Shown here: positions 24,343 through 32,803 of the stretch, one piece after another
Numbering within the stretch: position 1 is the stretch's first letter
How the letters are laid out: each line of letters starts with the position of its first letter
NCBI GenBank assembly: GCA_964415605.1
Contig: CAYQBA010000001.1
Location: 1-58,953, forward strand
Length of the DNA stretch: 58,953 nucleotides
Source of the DNA: UCB3 sp964415605
GTDB taxonomy: Bacteria > Chloroflexota > Anaerolineae > Epilineales > Epilineaceae
Direction of reading: 5' to 3'
Translations under genes and position numbers: made by a program
The notes under the pieces: generated by a model
What the model was told of the DNA's origin: nothing
Seen by the model: the letters and a program-made list of their open reading frames with translations, nothing else
Databases searched by the model: none

Positions 24343-24838
24343 GTTGTTCCTCCAAAGGCGACCAGCGCCGGGTGCGGGAGAGCGGTCCCACACACGCGGG
24401 CGGGCGATTCGGTCGGCTGAGCCGCCGGTCACCCGACGACCGGTCGAGCAGGGGCAAGCGGTTATCTGTGCGTTAAGCTACCCGCGAGGGGCGTGGTTGG
24501 CAAGGGCGGCGGCCAACGGCTCAGGCGAAGGCGCTTCGGGAGATCAAGGCGATGCTGACAGAGGAGATCGGCGGGGAGTGGCGGGCAGACGGCGGCAGCG
24601 CGACGCCCCGCCGATGCCGCGACGTCGGCCAGGTGCGGCAAGCGCGTGGGTCGCGGATGGGACGGGGGACGGCGGGGCGCCGGGCCGTCGCGCGCAGGCG
24701 ATGGCGGATGCGTGAGCTCCGGGATTCAGCGCCCGTGTGACACCGGGTGCGCGAGCTTGGCTCTGGCGTGCCCATGTCCGCGCCGGGCGGCGGCCGTCGC
24801 CACCGCCCGGTCATGCCGTTCGAGGCGGCCGCCCGCGC
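24343..24838. other. Intergenic region, 496 bases
   Basis: I see no gene with believable codon use here. The right end holds the ferritin terminator hairpin. Near 24465-24485 is the most AT-rich stretch (GTTATCTGTGCGTTAAGCT), which could contain the subtilase promoter, but no clear hexamer pair is seen. Confidence 0.4.
24783..24810 (-). terminator. GC hairpin after the ferritin gene
   Basis: CCGGGCGG (24783-24790) pairs with CCGCCCGG (24803-24810), with additional pairing possible in the 12-base loop. It begins 28 bases beyond the ferritin stop and has no U-tract. Confidence 0.45.
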
Positions 24839-25387
24839 TCAGCCGGCCTCGCCGCCGGGTCCGGTGGGGGGCGCCGGCTGGCGCGAAAGGTAGTCCTCGA
24901 CGAACAGGAGGCCGTTCGGGCCCGCGCGGCGGATGATGTCGCGCAGCGTGCCCATGCTCGACACCTCCTCGCGCTGCTCAGCGACAAACCACTGCAGGAA
25001 CTGCTGGGCGATGTGGTCACGCTCGTCGATGGCGATGTCCATGAGGCGGTTGATATGGTGCGTGACGTCGATCTCCCACTGCAGGGCAAGCGTCACGGCC
25101 TCCTCCGCGCCGTTGAAGGCGTGCTGCGGCGCGTCGATGGCCGGCACCCGGACCTGTCCGCCGGTCTCGGTGACGTAGTGGACGAACTTCATGGCGTGCA
25201 TGCGCTCTTCCTCGGCCTGGCGATAGAAGAACGCCGCCAGCTGCGGCAGGCTGTCGCCGTCGAAGAACGCCGCGATGCTGACGTACTGCAGGCTGGCGCC
25301 GAACTCCCGGCCGATCTGGGCGTTGAGCGCGGCCTCGAGCGTCGGGCTGAGGAGCGAGGCGGACACGGGGGCGGCGGGAGTGGGCAT
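24839..25387 (-). CDS. ftnA: Bacterial non-heme ferritin
   Basis: A 182-residue four-helix iron-storage protein. Helix A has QIGREFGASLQYVSIAAFF (ferroxidase Glu), helix B EEERMHAMKFVHYV (Glu and His ligands), helix C EEAVTLALQWE and helix D ERDHIAQQFLQWFVAEQREE, all spaced as in FtnA-type ferritins. It has no heme-binding Met in the bacterioferritin position that I can recognise. It should store iron as a 24-mer in the cytoplasm and protect against Fenton chemistry. The ATG at 25387 is preceded by AAGGA. A promoter lies about 60 bases upstream and a hairpin follows; it is transcribed alone. Confidence 0.93.
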   Translation of the reverse strand: MPTPAAPVSASLLSPTLEAALNAQIGREFGASLQYVSIAAFFDGDSLPQLAAFFYRQAEEERMHAMKFVHYVTETGGQVRVPAIDAPQHAFNGAEEAVTLALQWEIDVTHHINRLMDIAIDERDHIAQQFLQWFVAEQREEVSSMGTLRDIIRRAGPNGLLFVEDYLSRQPAPPTGPGGEAG

Positions 25388-25448
25388 GGCGCTTGGGATC
25401 CTTGGGTTGGCGGTGCCGGCGGTCGCGGCGGGCGATGATCGAGCCCCA

Positions 25449-25478
25449 ATGGTATCAGCACGGGTCCGCACCGGCCAA
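25449..25478 (-). promoter_or_regulatory. Likely ferritin promoter
   Basis: On the minus strand TTGGCC (25478-25473) and TACCAT (25454-25449) are separated by 18 bases. No Fur-box-like palindrome is seen near it. Confidence 0.4.
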
Positions 25479-25581
25479 GGGCGCCGCGGCGGGGGTGGGT
25501 GCTGAATTCGGCACAAGCAAGGCCGCGAAGGGTCGAACCAGCGTTGGTGGGGAGGATGGCCGGGACGGGCGGTCGCTCGGC

Positions 25582-25598
25582 CCCGCCGGGTCGGCGGG
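25582..25598 (-). terminator. Small hairpin after the glycosyltransferase gene
   Basis: CCCGCCG (25582-25588) pairs with CGGCGGG (25592-25598) over a 3-base loop, 4 bases after the stop codon. Confidence 0.4.
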
Positions 25599-25602
25599 AA
25601 GG

Positions 25603-27570
25603 TCAATCCCGAGACGCGGATCGGGCCGCCTTCCAGCGCGCGATGTTTGCGTCGGCCCATGCACCGGCGCCTCGGGCGCGGGCTTCGCTTTCGGCTCCGA
25701 TTGCCCCATCCACGTCGCCCAAGCGATCGAGCGCGATGGCCAGGCCGTGCCAGGCGTGCCAACGGTACGCCGGCACCTCGACGAACAACCGATAGTGTGT
25801 CGGCTGGGGCAAGCTCGTCGCCAGCCGAAACCAAGCCGCCGCGTGGCGATCGTTGCCGAGCGCAAGGAGCGTGTGGCCGAGCGCGATCATGGGCTCGGCC
25901 CGGTCCGGCGCGGCGAGGATGGCCTGTTCGAACACGCGTCGGGCGTCCGACCAAGCGTGCTGCGCGGCATGGCAGCGTCCGAGGTACAGCTCGGCCTGCC
26001 AACCTTCCTCCGGGAAGCTGGGCGCGGCGAGGTAGAGCAAGTAGGCTTCGATGGCCTCCGCGATGCGCCCGGCATCGCGCAGGCCATTGGCGAGGTAGAA
26101 CAAGGCCCGCCGATCGGCGTCTCGCTCCCACGCCGCGCGCAGCACGTCCAGCTCGGCGCCCGACTTCTCGGCGCCGCGAGTCGCCGAAGCGGCGCCCGGC
26201 TTGCGTTCGTGCCACACCTTGATCTCTGGGCAACTGACCCGCCGATCGAGCGGTACCGCGATCTCCTCGTGCGCGGCTGGGCCGGTGAACCGCACGTGGC
26301 GCCGGTGGATCCGGGGAAATGGGAAGGCAAGGCCGGGAATCCGGCTCTCGTCGGGCTCGTAAAGCGTCTGGATTTCGATCGACCATGCCGTGGTCTCGAG
26401 CGCGGGGCGAATCAGATGGGCGTTCTCGATCCATTCGTGGCCATCGAGGACGATCGCCCAGTCGGTCGTGACGCGTTCCATGGCACGGTTGCGCATGCGC
26501 CGGAAGTCGGGCGGGCTCGATTCGGTATAGGAAAAGCAGTCGTTGGCGACCGACTGCGCGATCGCGTCGGTCTCATCCGACGAGCGGGTGTCGACGCCGA
26601 TGATGACGGCGTCGACGACGTCGCTTACCGACGCCACGGCCGCGGCAAGGGTCGCCGCTTCGTTGGCAACCGTCATGCACAGCGACAGCGTGGGCCGACG
26701 CCGCCCCGCGGCGGCGATCGAGCACAGCTGCTCGCGAAACGCCATCAGCCCCGCGGTGGGATCACGCAGGTCGGCGAGCGCCCGTGCGGCACGCTGGTGG
26801 GGCTCGATGTCGGCCAGCACGCCGCGCACGGCGGCCTCCCAGTCTTCCCCGTCGCCGACAAGCCGCGCGTGGCCAGCGGTGGACTCACGCAAGCCAGGGG
26901 TGTCGGCGGCGACCACGGGTATGCCGCTCATGGCGGCTTCGATGGCCACTCGACCGTACGATTCGACACGCGACGGCATGACCAGCAATCGCGTCCGGGC
27001 GTAGATGGGGCGCATGTCTAACCGCCTGGGGTGCACTTCGACGTTGGGCGGAAGATCAGGCTCGGGCTCGTCGGTGACCCAGAGAAAGCTCGCTTCTGGC
27101 ATCGCGCACGCCAAGGCCAGAAACCGGTCGACGCCCTTGACGTGTCCGCTGCCGATCAGCGTGACGTGCGTCCCTTGGCTGTCGGTGGCGTAGTCGGCGC
27201 GCAAAACGGGCGGGGGCAGCACGTGCCACGGTGTCGCACCGAGCGCGGCCGCCGCCAGCACGCGCTGTGACTCGGCATTGAAAACGACAAGATCACATTG
27301 GGGCCAGAAGTGCTCGTACTGACCCGGCCCGTGGACGAACATCACGAACGGCTTCCGCAACGATATCGCCCAGCGGCTCGCCTCCTCGGTGGCCCACTGC
27401 TGCCCGACGATCACGTCGGGCGCCCGCTCTCGGATCGTATCCACGGATTCGGCGGCAGCGGTGGACCAGACCGTATCACCCTCAGAAGCGAGGAAGTCCG
27501 CTGTCGTGCGTAGCGACACGCCACTCCCGCCAAGATCGGCGATATCGTATGAACGGATGAGCACACGCAT
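25603..27570 (-). CDS. Bifunctional glycosyltransferase (GT4 + GT2) with TPR repeats
   Basis: A 655-residue cytoplasmic enzyme with three parts. Residues 1-290 are a GT-B (GT4-like) domain with SRVESYGRVAIEAAMSGIPV and VVAADTPGLRES, the nucleotide-sugar site. Residues about 300-470 are a GT-A (GT2-like) domain starting TLSLCMTVANEAATLAAAV, with GVDTRSSDET and the acidic segment VLDGHEWIE. Residues 480-655 are TPR-like helices (RRALFYLANGLRDAGRIAEA and later units). Such GT-TPR proteins often glycosylate repetitive Ser/Thr proteins. It is divergent from the collagen-like gene, whose Thr-rich GXT repeats are a plausible acceptor; that link is inference. It ends four bases before a small hairpin. 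Confidence 0.8.
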   Translation of the reverse strand: MRVLIRSYDIADLGGSGVSLRTTADFLASEGDTVWSTAAAESVDTIRERAPDVIVGQQWATEEASRWAISLRKPFVMFVHGPGQYEHFWPQCDLVVFNAESQRVLAAAALGATPWHVLPPPVLRADYATDSQGTHVTLIGSGHVKGVDRFLALACAMPEASFLWVTDEPEPDLPPNVEVHPRRLDMRPIYARTRLLVMPSRVESYGRVAIEAAMSGIPVVAADTPGLRESTAGHARLVGDGEDWEAAVRGVLADIEPHQRAARALADLRDPTAGLMAFREQLCSIAAAGRRRPTLSLCMTVANEAATLAAAVASVSDVVDAVIIGVDTRSSDETDAIAQSVANDCFSYTESSPPDFRRMRNRAMERVTTDWAIVLDGHEWIENAHLIRPALETTAWSIEIQTLYEPDESRIPGLAFPFPRIHRRHVRFTGPAAHEEIAVPLDRRVSCPEIKVWHERKPGAASATRGAEKSGAELDVLRAAWERDADRRALFYLANGLRDAGRIAEAIEAYLLYLAAPSFPEEGWQAELYLGRCHAAQHAWSDARRVFEQAILAAPDRAEPMIALGHTLLALGNDRHAAAWFRLATSLPQPTHYRLFVEVPAYRWHAWHGLAIALDRLGDVDGAIGAESEARARGAGAWADANIARWKAARSASRD

Positions 27571-27927
27571 GATGGTGATCTCGAAGCAACAGCCTCACGA
27601 CACAGATCCGAAGTTCCCTGCCTGGCGCCAGATGATGACGGTGCGCACCCAAGGGAGTCAAACCGCGCTGCGCGGTCGAGCCCACTTGCCAGCCGTCATG
27701 TGCAGTCAAACGCCATTGAACGACATGCTGTCGGCCCCGAATCGACCTCGACAGACGGAGCAGGAGACGCCCAGGAGACAGATGCAAAGACGGCGGCAGG
27801 GACAATGGAGCGGTCTTTAACCCCACCCCAGCGGATCGACGATGCGCTTGGGTGCACGAGCGGTCTGTCGGGCATACGACGGTTGCCGGTCTGCAGTCAA
27901 TCCTGCCATCACGATGAGGACCCCACC
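27571..27927. other. Divergent intergenic region, 357 bases
   Basis: It separates the glycosyltransferase from the collagen-like gene and is less GC-rich than its surroundings. It contains a short palindrome ACCGCGCTGCGCGGT near 27662. No convincing promoter pair and no supported gene were found, although control sites of both genes must lie here. Confidence 0.4.
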
Positions 27928-29371
27928 ATGAGCGACACGATTTGTGTTGTCGGCCCGCCGGGACCTGTTGGGCCGGAAGGGCCTTCGGGATTACCAGGCG
28001 TTACGGGTGCGACGGGGGCGACTGGCACGACCGGGGCGACTGGGGCGACTGGGGCAACCGGCGTGACCGGGGCGACTGGCACGACCGGAGCGACTGGGGC
28101 AACCGGCATGACCGGATCCACCGGCGCGACCGGAGCCACCGGTCCCACCGGGGCGACTGGGGCCGGCGCGACCGGAGCCACCGGGGCCACCGGGGCAACC
28201 GGAGCCACCGGGACCACCGGCGCGACCGGAGCCACTGGCGCGACTGGCGTCGGGCTGCCAGGGCCCACCGGTCCTACCGGCGCCACCACAGGCGGCGAAG
28301 GCTCTCCTGGGCCCACCGGCGCGACCGGGCCCACCGGCGCAACCGGAGCCACCGNNNNNNNNNNNNNNNNNNNNNNNNNNNNNNNNNNNNNNNNNNNNNN
28401 NNNNNNNNNNNNNNNNNNNNNNNNNNNNNNNNNNNNNNNNNNNNNNNNNNNNNNGCGCGACCGGAGCCACCGGCGCGACCGGAGCCACCGGCGCGACCGG
28501 AGCCACCGGCGCGACCGGAGCCACCGGAGCCACCGGCGCGACTGGCGTCGGGCTGCCAGGACCTACCGGTCCTACCGGCGTCACCACAGGCGGCGAAGGT
28601 TCAACTGGCGCCACCGGCGCCACCGGCGCCACCGGGGCCACCGGCGCCACCGGGGCCACCGGCGCCACCGGGGCCACCGGCGCCACCGGCATCGGGTTGC
28701 CAGGACCCACCGGCCCGACGGGACCAAGCATGGTCACGACCGATGTGCGCCGCCCCTTGCACGTCGTCAACGCCAGCTGGGAGCAGGATCGCCGACCGCT
28801 GGGCATCGACGGGTTCCTGAACACGTACAGTCGATGCGGCACCACGCCGGACAAGGTTGGATTCGTCGTCCAGCTCAGCCTGCCAGTGCAAATCGAAACC
28901 CTGAACCGTGACACGGTGCTGCTCATCGCCGAGGCCAACGAAAGCTGGGAGAAGGAGCTGGCGGGCATTGCGCCGGTCACGGTCCGCCGCATGCGCGGGA
29001 TTCCGGTCAGAGTCGAGCCGGTCATGGTGCCTGAGTCGGTGCTCATTCCTCCGAGATTGATCGACAAGTTCACGCCCGTCCAACCGGCGCCGACTGCCGT
29101 CGCCAACGGCGTGCGGATCTGCATCCCGGACCCCAGTCCCGACTGGGCGGAATACTGGCGGAAGTGGCTGGGCAACGACAACCAGCAGTTCCAGATCCGC
29201 TTGCTCCGAATCGTGCTGCGCGGTGCCTGGATCCTCAGCCGCCCGACGGAGGAAGGCGACGCCGCGCATGCCTTGGACGGCGCCCCGATTGCGCCCGGTG
29301 TGCCGCGCCGGCGTAGCGGCAACGGCATCGCAGGCACCGACTGGGACAGCGTGATCCGCATTCAATCGTGA
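27928..29371 (+). CDS. Collagen-like fibre protein with a C-terminal head domain, interrupted by an assembly gap
   Basis: The frame opens at ATG 27928 (TGAGGA upstream) with MSDTICVVGPPGPVGPEG and continues as Gly-X-Y triplets, mostly GAT, GTT and GPT, up to the 100-N gap. After the gap the triplets resume and run into a globular domain of about 210 residues starting SMVTTDVRRPLHVVNASWEQ (stop 29371). The two halves are out of frame only because the gap length is arbitrary. A GVGLPGPTGPTG block with TTGGEGS occurs on both sides of the gap and a third, GIGLPGPTGPTG, precedes the head, so the array has repeating modules. One triplet is incomplete (GATGAGAT, near 28164). There is no signal peptide. 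Convergent with the injection-system operon; a tail-fibre role is inferred. Confidence 0.75.
28355..28454. other. Assembly gap of 100 N inside the collagen repeats
   Basis: Exactly 100 N, a standard placeholder. The repeat on both sides explains why assembly failed; the true repeat length is unknown. Confidence 0.95.
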
Positions 29372-29491
29372 GACCGACGTCCGATGAGGTCGGCAGACGC
29401 CGTGGCGCACGCGCCGACGATGCCCATGAGTTGAAGGCCTGAGCGATCCCATCCGCAGCGACGGTTAGCCCGGTCCGCGCGGTCCGAAAGG

Positions 29492-29519
29492 GTCAGCCGG
29501 CCTCGCGGGGCCGGCTGAC
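29492..29519. terminator. Perfect 11-bp hairpin between convergent genes
   Basis: GTCAGCCGGCC (29492-29502) pairs perfectly with GGCCGGCTGAC (29509-29519) over a 6-base loop. It lies between the ends of the collagen-like gene and the injection-system operon and probably separates the two transcripts. There is no U-tract. Confidence 0.6.
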
Positions 29520-29654
29520 GTGATCGCGACTCTCAATGTCGCATGGGTCGACGGGTCTCACCCGGTCGCCCGGCATCTCCGGAACCACGGGATCGACCGG
29601 CGCCACCGGCGACAGCACGCGCCGCCGCAACCGGCCACTCGGCCCGCGACCCGT

Positions 29655-30548
29655 TCAGGCCGTGGCCGCCGACGGCATCGGCCGACCGGAGGCCGCCGTG
29701 ACGATGGCATCTTCCACCTCATCCAACGCCACCGGCAGGCCACGGCGGCTGACTTCCGCGAGCAGCCACGCGGCCGCCACCCGCAGGTCGGTCTCGGCTT
29801 GGGCACCGTCGGACGTCAGAACAAACCCCCCAGACGAGCGCAGATCGTCGACAAACTCAAAAGCCCGGCGAGCCAGTTGCGTGAGCCGCTCGCCGGCCGG
29901 CACGTCAGCGTCGTCATCCTGCAGGCGCCGGTACACTGCCGCCTTGAGCCAGCTGGCGGCGTCGTCGAGGCTGATGTCGATGCCCTGCTTCACCAGCGTC
30001 ACCTGCAGCGCGTGCGACGCCAGACCCATGAGTTGCGCGGCGCGATCGACGTGCGCGGGCAGGTCGAGGTCCGTCCGCGCCTGGAGCCGCTCCAACTCGT
30101 CTGCCGCGGCGTTGGCCGCTTCCTCGATAGCCTTCAGCGGCCGAACGCCGCCGATCTTGGCTCCGTACGTGGCGTCGATGTATTCCCTGGCCTGCTCGAC
30201 GTCGACGTTGATGCCGGATTTCTTCAGCTCCTCGATCAGGAACCTGGTGGCCGCCTGAGCCTTCGTGAGCCGCGTCTTCCGGTCCTCGGAAAGCGGCAGC
30301 CTGTCCGTGCGGTTGAGCTCCTCCGCCAACGTGACGGCTTGGTCGGCAACCGCGACGATCCGGCCGAATCGATCGAGTCGGCTCTGGCCAAAGAGCCGGC
30401 GCACGTACCAAATGATGGTGGGAATGCCAAGGGCGGAGACCGTGCTCAAGACCAAGTCAACCGTTGTTGGATTCCTGACCTGGTCGAGAACATTGCCTGC
30501 CGCATCTGCGGCGGGTTGGAGCAGCGCGAGCAGCATGGGCTGAATCAT
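29655..30548 (-). CDS. Holin-like (LLH-type) membrane protein with three repeats
   Basis: A 297-residue protein and the last gene of the operon. Residues 31-52 are one hydrophobic segment (TVDLVLSTVSALGIPTIIWY). It is followed by three copies of a helical unit resembling the soluble part of LLH-family phage holins: AVTLAEELNRTD to AREYIDATYGA, then AAQLMGLASHALQ to DAASWLKAAVYRR, then a third ending LDEVEDAIVTAASG. Each has the pattern of a long helix, a [IL]xxxx[ILV]D motif and a short Ala-rich helix. LLH holins have one such unit, so the triplication is unusual. GAGGAA lies 6 bases before the ATG. A role in membrane permeabilisation or release of particles is inferred from the context. Confidence 0.55.
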   Translation of the reverse strand: MIQPMLLALLQPAADAAGNVLDQVRNPTTVDLVLSTVSALGIPTIIWYVRRLFGQSRLDRFGRIVAVADQAVTLAEELNRTDRLPLSEDRKTRLTKAQAATRFLIEELKKSGINVDVEQAREYIDATYGAKIGGVRPLKAIEEAANAAADELERLQARTDLDLPAHVDRAAQLMGLASHALQVTLVKQGIDISLDDAASWLKAAVYRRLQDDDADVPAGERLTQLARRAFEFVDDLRSSGGFVLTSDGAQAETDLRVAAAWLLAEVSRRGLPVALDEVEDAIVTAASGRPMPSAATA

Positions 30549-30612
30549 CGGTGGTTCCTCTCATCGGGCTGAACGCTTGACAGTCGCCCTGCCCGCTCCG
30601 CAGCCGCACTGA

Positions 30613-31848
30613 TCAGGGCGTGATGCGCACCATTCGATCGCAGCGCCAGTGCCTGCCTTCCGCGTTGACGATGTTGAGCGGTCGATCGACGGGCGTCGCG
30701 CCCGAGTAGTCGACGACGACCCCAAACCTCAGGCGCTGGCTGCTGTTGAGTAGGTTCACCGACTCCACGCCGATCGAACCCGGGAAGAGTCCTTCCCCCA
30801 ACAGCACCGTTGGGTCGTCGGTGTCGCCGCAGCGGAAGCCACTGCCCTCGAGCTCAAACTCGAGCACGTTCCCAACCGCCACGCTGATCTCCACCGGGGT
30901 CTGCGCCGTGCCGTCGACACAGCGGATCTCGACCACCACCTGCTCCTGTTGGCCTGCACCATCCGACCGCAGCGTGCGCACGACGATCCGATTCACCTCA
31001 ATCGCGCATGCATCCTCACGCGGCGCCGGCGACGCGGGCCCCGCGTCGCCACACCCCCACCATACATGCCCGAACCCGAGCACATTCCGGCGGCAGGCGC
31101 AGTTGTCGATGGGCCGCTCACCGTCCGGCGCGACGAAGGTGCCATCGGCATCAAACGTCACCTTCGCGAGCACCACGCAGTCGTCCTCCACCTTGCCTGG
31201 GCACGCGGGCGACCGGCCCCCGACGAACGCTTCAACACCATGCGCGGATGCCGACACCATCTGGAGTGGCGCGGATCCCGCCCGGCTGTCCGGGCACTTG
31301 TCCAGGACGCAGATCTCGAACCCGTCGCACCAACGCGATGCCTCGCACGGGCTGTCGTCGCAGCCACACCCTACGGGGTGGACAGGCACCTTGCGCGTGG
31401 CCACTTGCTGGTAGCGAACACCGACATAGACGGTGCCGCCGGCCGTGCGCGCCGTCCGCACCGGCACGCACCAGGGATCATCCGCCCCGGCCAGGGCGTC
31501 ACCCGTCACTGCCGACACACCGCTCGTGCGAACATCCACCTCACGTGGGCAGTCGATGTAGATCTCGTCGCCGTACGGCCCGAGAACGTAGCCCGGCTGG
31601 ATGACCACCGTCCACGGCTTCTTCGTCGCCGTGCCGTCGCTGCCGGTCTCCACCGCTTCACAGACCTCCGCCCCGCACACGACGCCCCATCCGTGCAGGA
31701 AGCGGTTATGCCGCCGAAGGCGGTCCCGGAAGTAGTCCTGCTCCAGGTTCATGTCGTCGGGCGTGATGAGCTGGCGCGGGAAGTAGCGTGGCCGTTCCGT
31801 CACGCCGTTGTGGATGTGGCCGCAGCCGCAGTCAAGGGTGCGTTGCAT
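30613..31848 (-). CDS. eCIS-associated Cys-rich protein with the HNR-LHGWGV motif
   Basis: A 411-residue protein of an unnamed family. The N-terminus has CGCGHIHNG and then the family block (about 33-62): NLEQDYFRDRLRRHNRFLHG followed by WGVVCGAEV. A second block IQPGYVLGPYGDEIYID follows. Many cysteines (GCGCDDSPCEASRWCDGFE, CVLDKC, NCACRRN) suggest disulfides or metal sites. The C-terminal half is beta-rich (VNLLNSSQRLRFGVVVDY). The same two blocks appear in the genes at 31870, 35080 and 36136. Proteins of this kind accompany contractile injection systems, and a place in the baseplate or its periphery is likely, but no function is known to me. Confidence 0.65.
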   Translation of the reverse strand: MQRTLDCGCGHIHNGVTERPRYFPRQLITPDDMNLEQDYFRDRLRRHNRFLHGWGVVCGAEVCEAVETGSDGTATKKPWTVVIQPGYVLGPYGDEIYIDCPREVDVRTSGVSAVTGDALAGADDPWCVPVRTARTAGGTVYVGVRYQQVATRKVPVHPVGCGCDDSPCEASRWCDGFEICVLDKCPDSRAGSAPLQMVSASAHGVEAFVGGRSPACPGKVEDDCVVLAKVTFDADGTFVAPDGERPIDNCACRRNVLGFGHVWWGCGDAGPASPAPREDACAIEVNRIVVRTLRSDGAGQQEQVVVEIRCVDGTAQTPVEISVAVGNVLEFELEGSGFRCGDTDDPTVLLGEGLFPGSIGVESVNLLNSSQRLRFGVVVDYSGATPVDRPLNIVNAEGRHWRCDRMVRITP

Positions 31849-31869
31849 GTGTCACCTCGTGCTGAAAGA

Positions 31870-32757
31870 TCATCGGTTCGGCCCGCGCCGGCCCTGGACC
31901 GCGTCCAGGAACATCTCGAAGAGCATGCGGTTGGAGTACGCCACCCGCCGGCGATAGATGTCCACCGCCTCGACCACGTAGCGCATCTCGTCGCCGTCCG
32001 TGTCCAGGCTCACCCGGATATCGGCCAGCGGCGTCCATGGCTTCTCCGGCCGCGCGCGGCAGCCGCCGGCTTCGTCGTCATCCGTCAGCGACACCCAGTC
32101 CACAATCCTCTCGTAGTTGACCCGCCCCCGCGAGATGAGGTTGGGGATGTCGCACTCGGTGTTGACCCGCTGTGACCGGCCCGCTCGGAAGCGCAGCTTG
32201 TACCACTCGCGCACCGTGCCCGCGGCGCAGCCCTGCCCGCTGTGGCAATCCCCGGCCAGCACCGGTACGGGATCCACCATACATTCGTGATGGGCGATCA
32301 ACAGCTGGATCCAGCCTGATTCGTCCTCGTCGTCGTCATCCCCGTGATGATCGTGGCCCTGGCCGTATGGGGCGTGCGCTCCCACATGCCGGCTGGCCGT
32401 CCCGGCCGCCGATTCGTCGTCCAGCCCGAGCGCCTCGTGGATGACGCCCTTCGGGATCTCGACGCCCTCGAGCCGATCCGGCACCACCACAACCCGACCC
32501 CAGGCATCGATGGCCACCCCGTACGCCAGGTTCACCGCCGGTCTGTCGGCGGCGCAATCGTGCGGATGCGTGACGTTCAGCCCGCACACGACGCCGGTAC
32601 CGAGCACCGTTCGGTTGACAAGCGCCCGCAGGTGGCTGTGATATGCCGTCTCCATCTCGAAGTGGTACGCATCCATCATCTTCCCGTGGAAGTAATGGTT
32701 GCGGAGCGGCGACACGATGTCGCTCCCGCCGCCTGAGTGTCTGTGGCTGTGAATCAT
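31870..32757 (-). CDS. eCIS-associated protein of the HNR-LHGWGV family with a His/Asp-rich loop
   Basis: A 295-residue relative of its neighbours. Family block 1 is at residues 26-61 (MMDAYHFEMETAYHSHLRAL to RTVLGTGVVCGLNV) and block 2 reads LAYGVAIDAWGRVVVVP. An insertion around residue 130 is very rich in His and Asp (GQGHDHHGDDDDEDESG) and may bind metal. The C-terminal end (RRVAYSNRMLFEMFLDAVQG) is helical. The ATG at 32757 has AAGGAGG 4 bases upstream. It is 21 bases before the next gene of the operon. The precise role is unknown. Confidence 0.65.
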   Translation of the reverse strand: MIHSHRHSGGGSDIVSPLRNHYFHGKMMDAYHFEMETAYHSHLRALVNRTVLGTGVVCGLNVTHPHDCAADRPAVNLAYGVAIDAWGRVVVVPDRLEGVEIPKGVIHEALGLDDESAAGTASRHVGAHAPYGQGHDHHGDDDDEDESGWIQLLIAHHECMVDPVPVLAGDCHSGQGCAAGTVREWYKLRFRAGRSQRVNTECDIPNLISRGRVNYERIVDWVSLTDDDEAGGCRARPEKPWTPLADIRVSLDTDGDEMRYVVEAVDIYRRRVAYSNRMLFEMFLDAVQGRRGPNR

Positions 32758-32803
32758 GTTGCCTCCTTGAATGACTCTGACGGATGCGTCGTTCCAGTGA
32801 CGG

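Noticed and set aside
24552..24740. 62-codon frame in the intergenic region before the ferritin gene
   Set aside because: No ribosome-binding site, no recognisable domain and Arg-rich random-like composition in the second half.
25503..25518. GAATTCGGCACAAG, close to an old EcoRI library adaptor sequence
   Set aside because: It has a mismatch, no vector sequence is adjacent and genome data would not carry such an adaptor; chance is more likely.
27389..27826. Two overlapping frames (143 and 114 codons) between the glycosyltransferase and the collagen-like gene
   Set aside because: Opposite strands over the same DNA, partly inside the glycosyltransferase gene, with no domain or ribosome-binding site.
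27928..28720. Repeats resembling a CRISPR array
   Set aside because: The repeats are 9-base Gly-X-Y codon units without unique spacers; they encode collagen-like protein.
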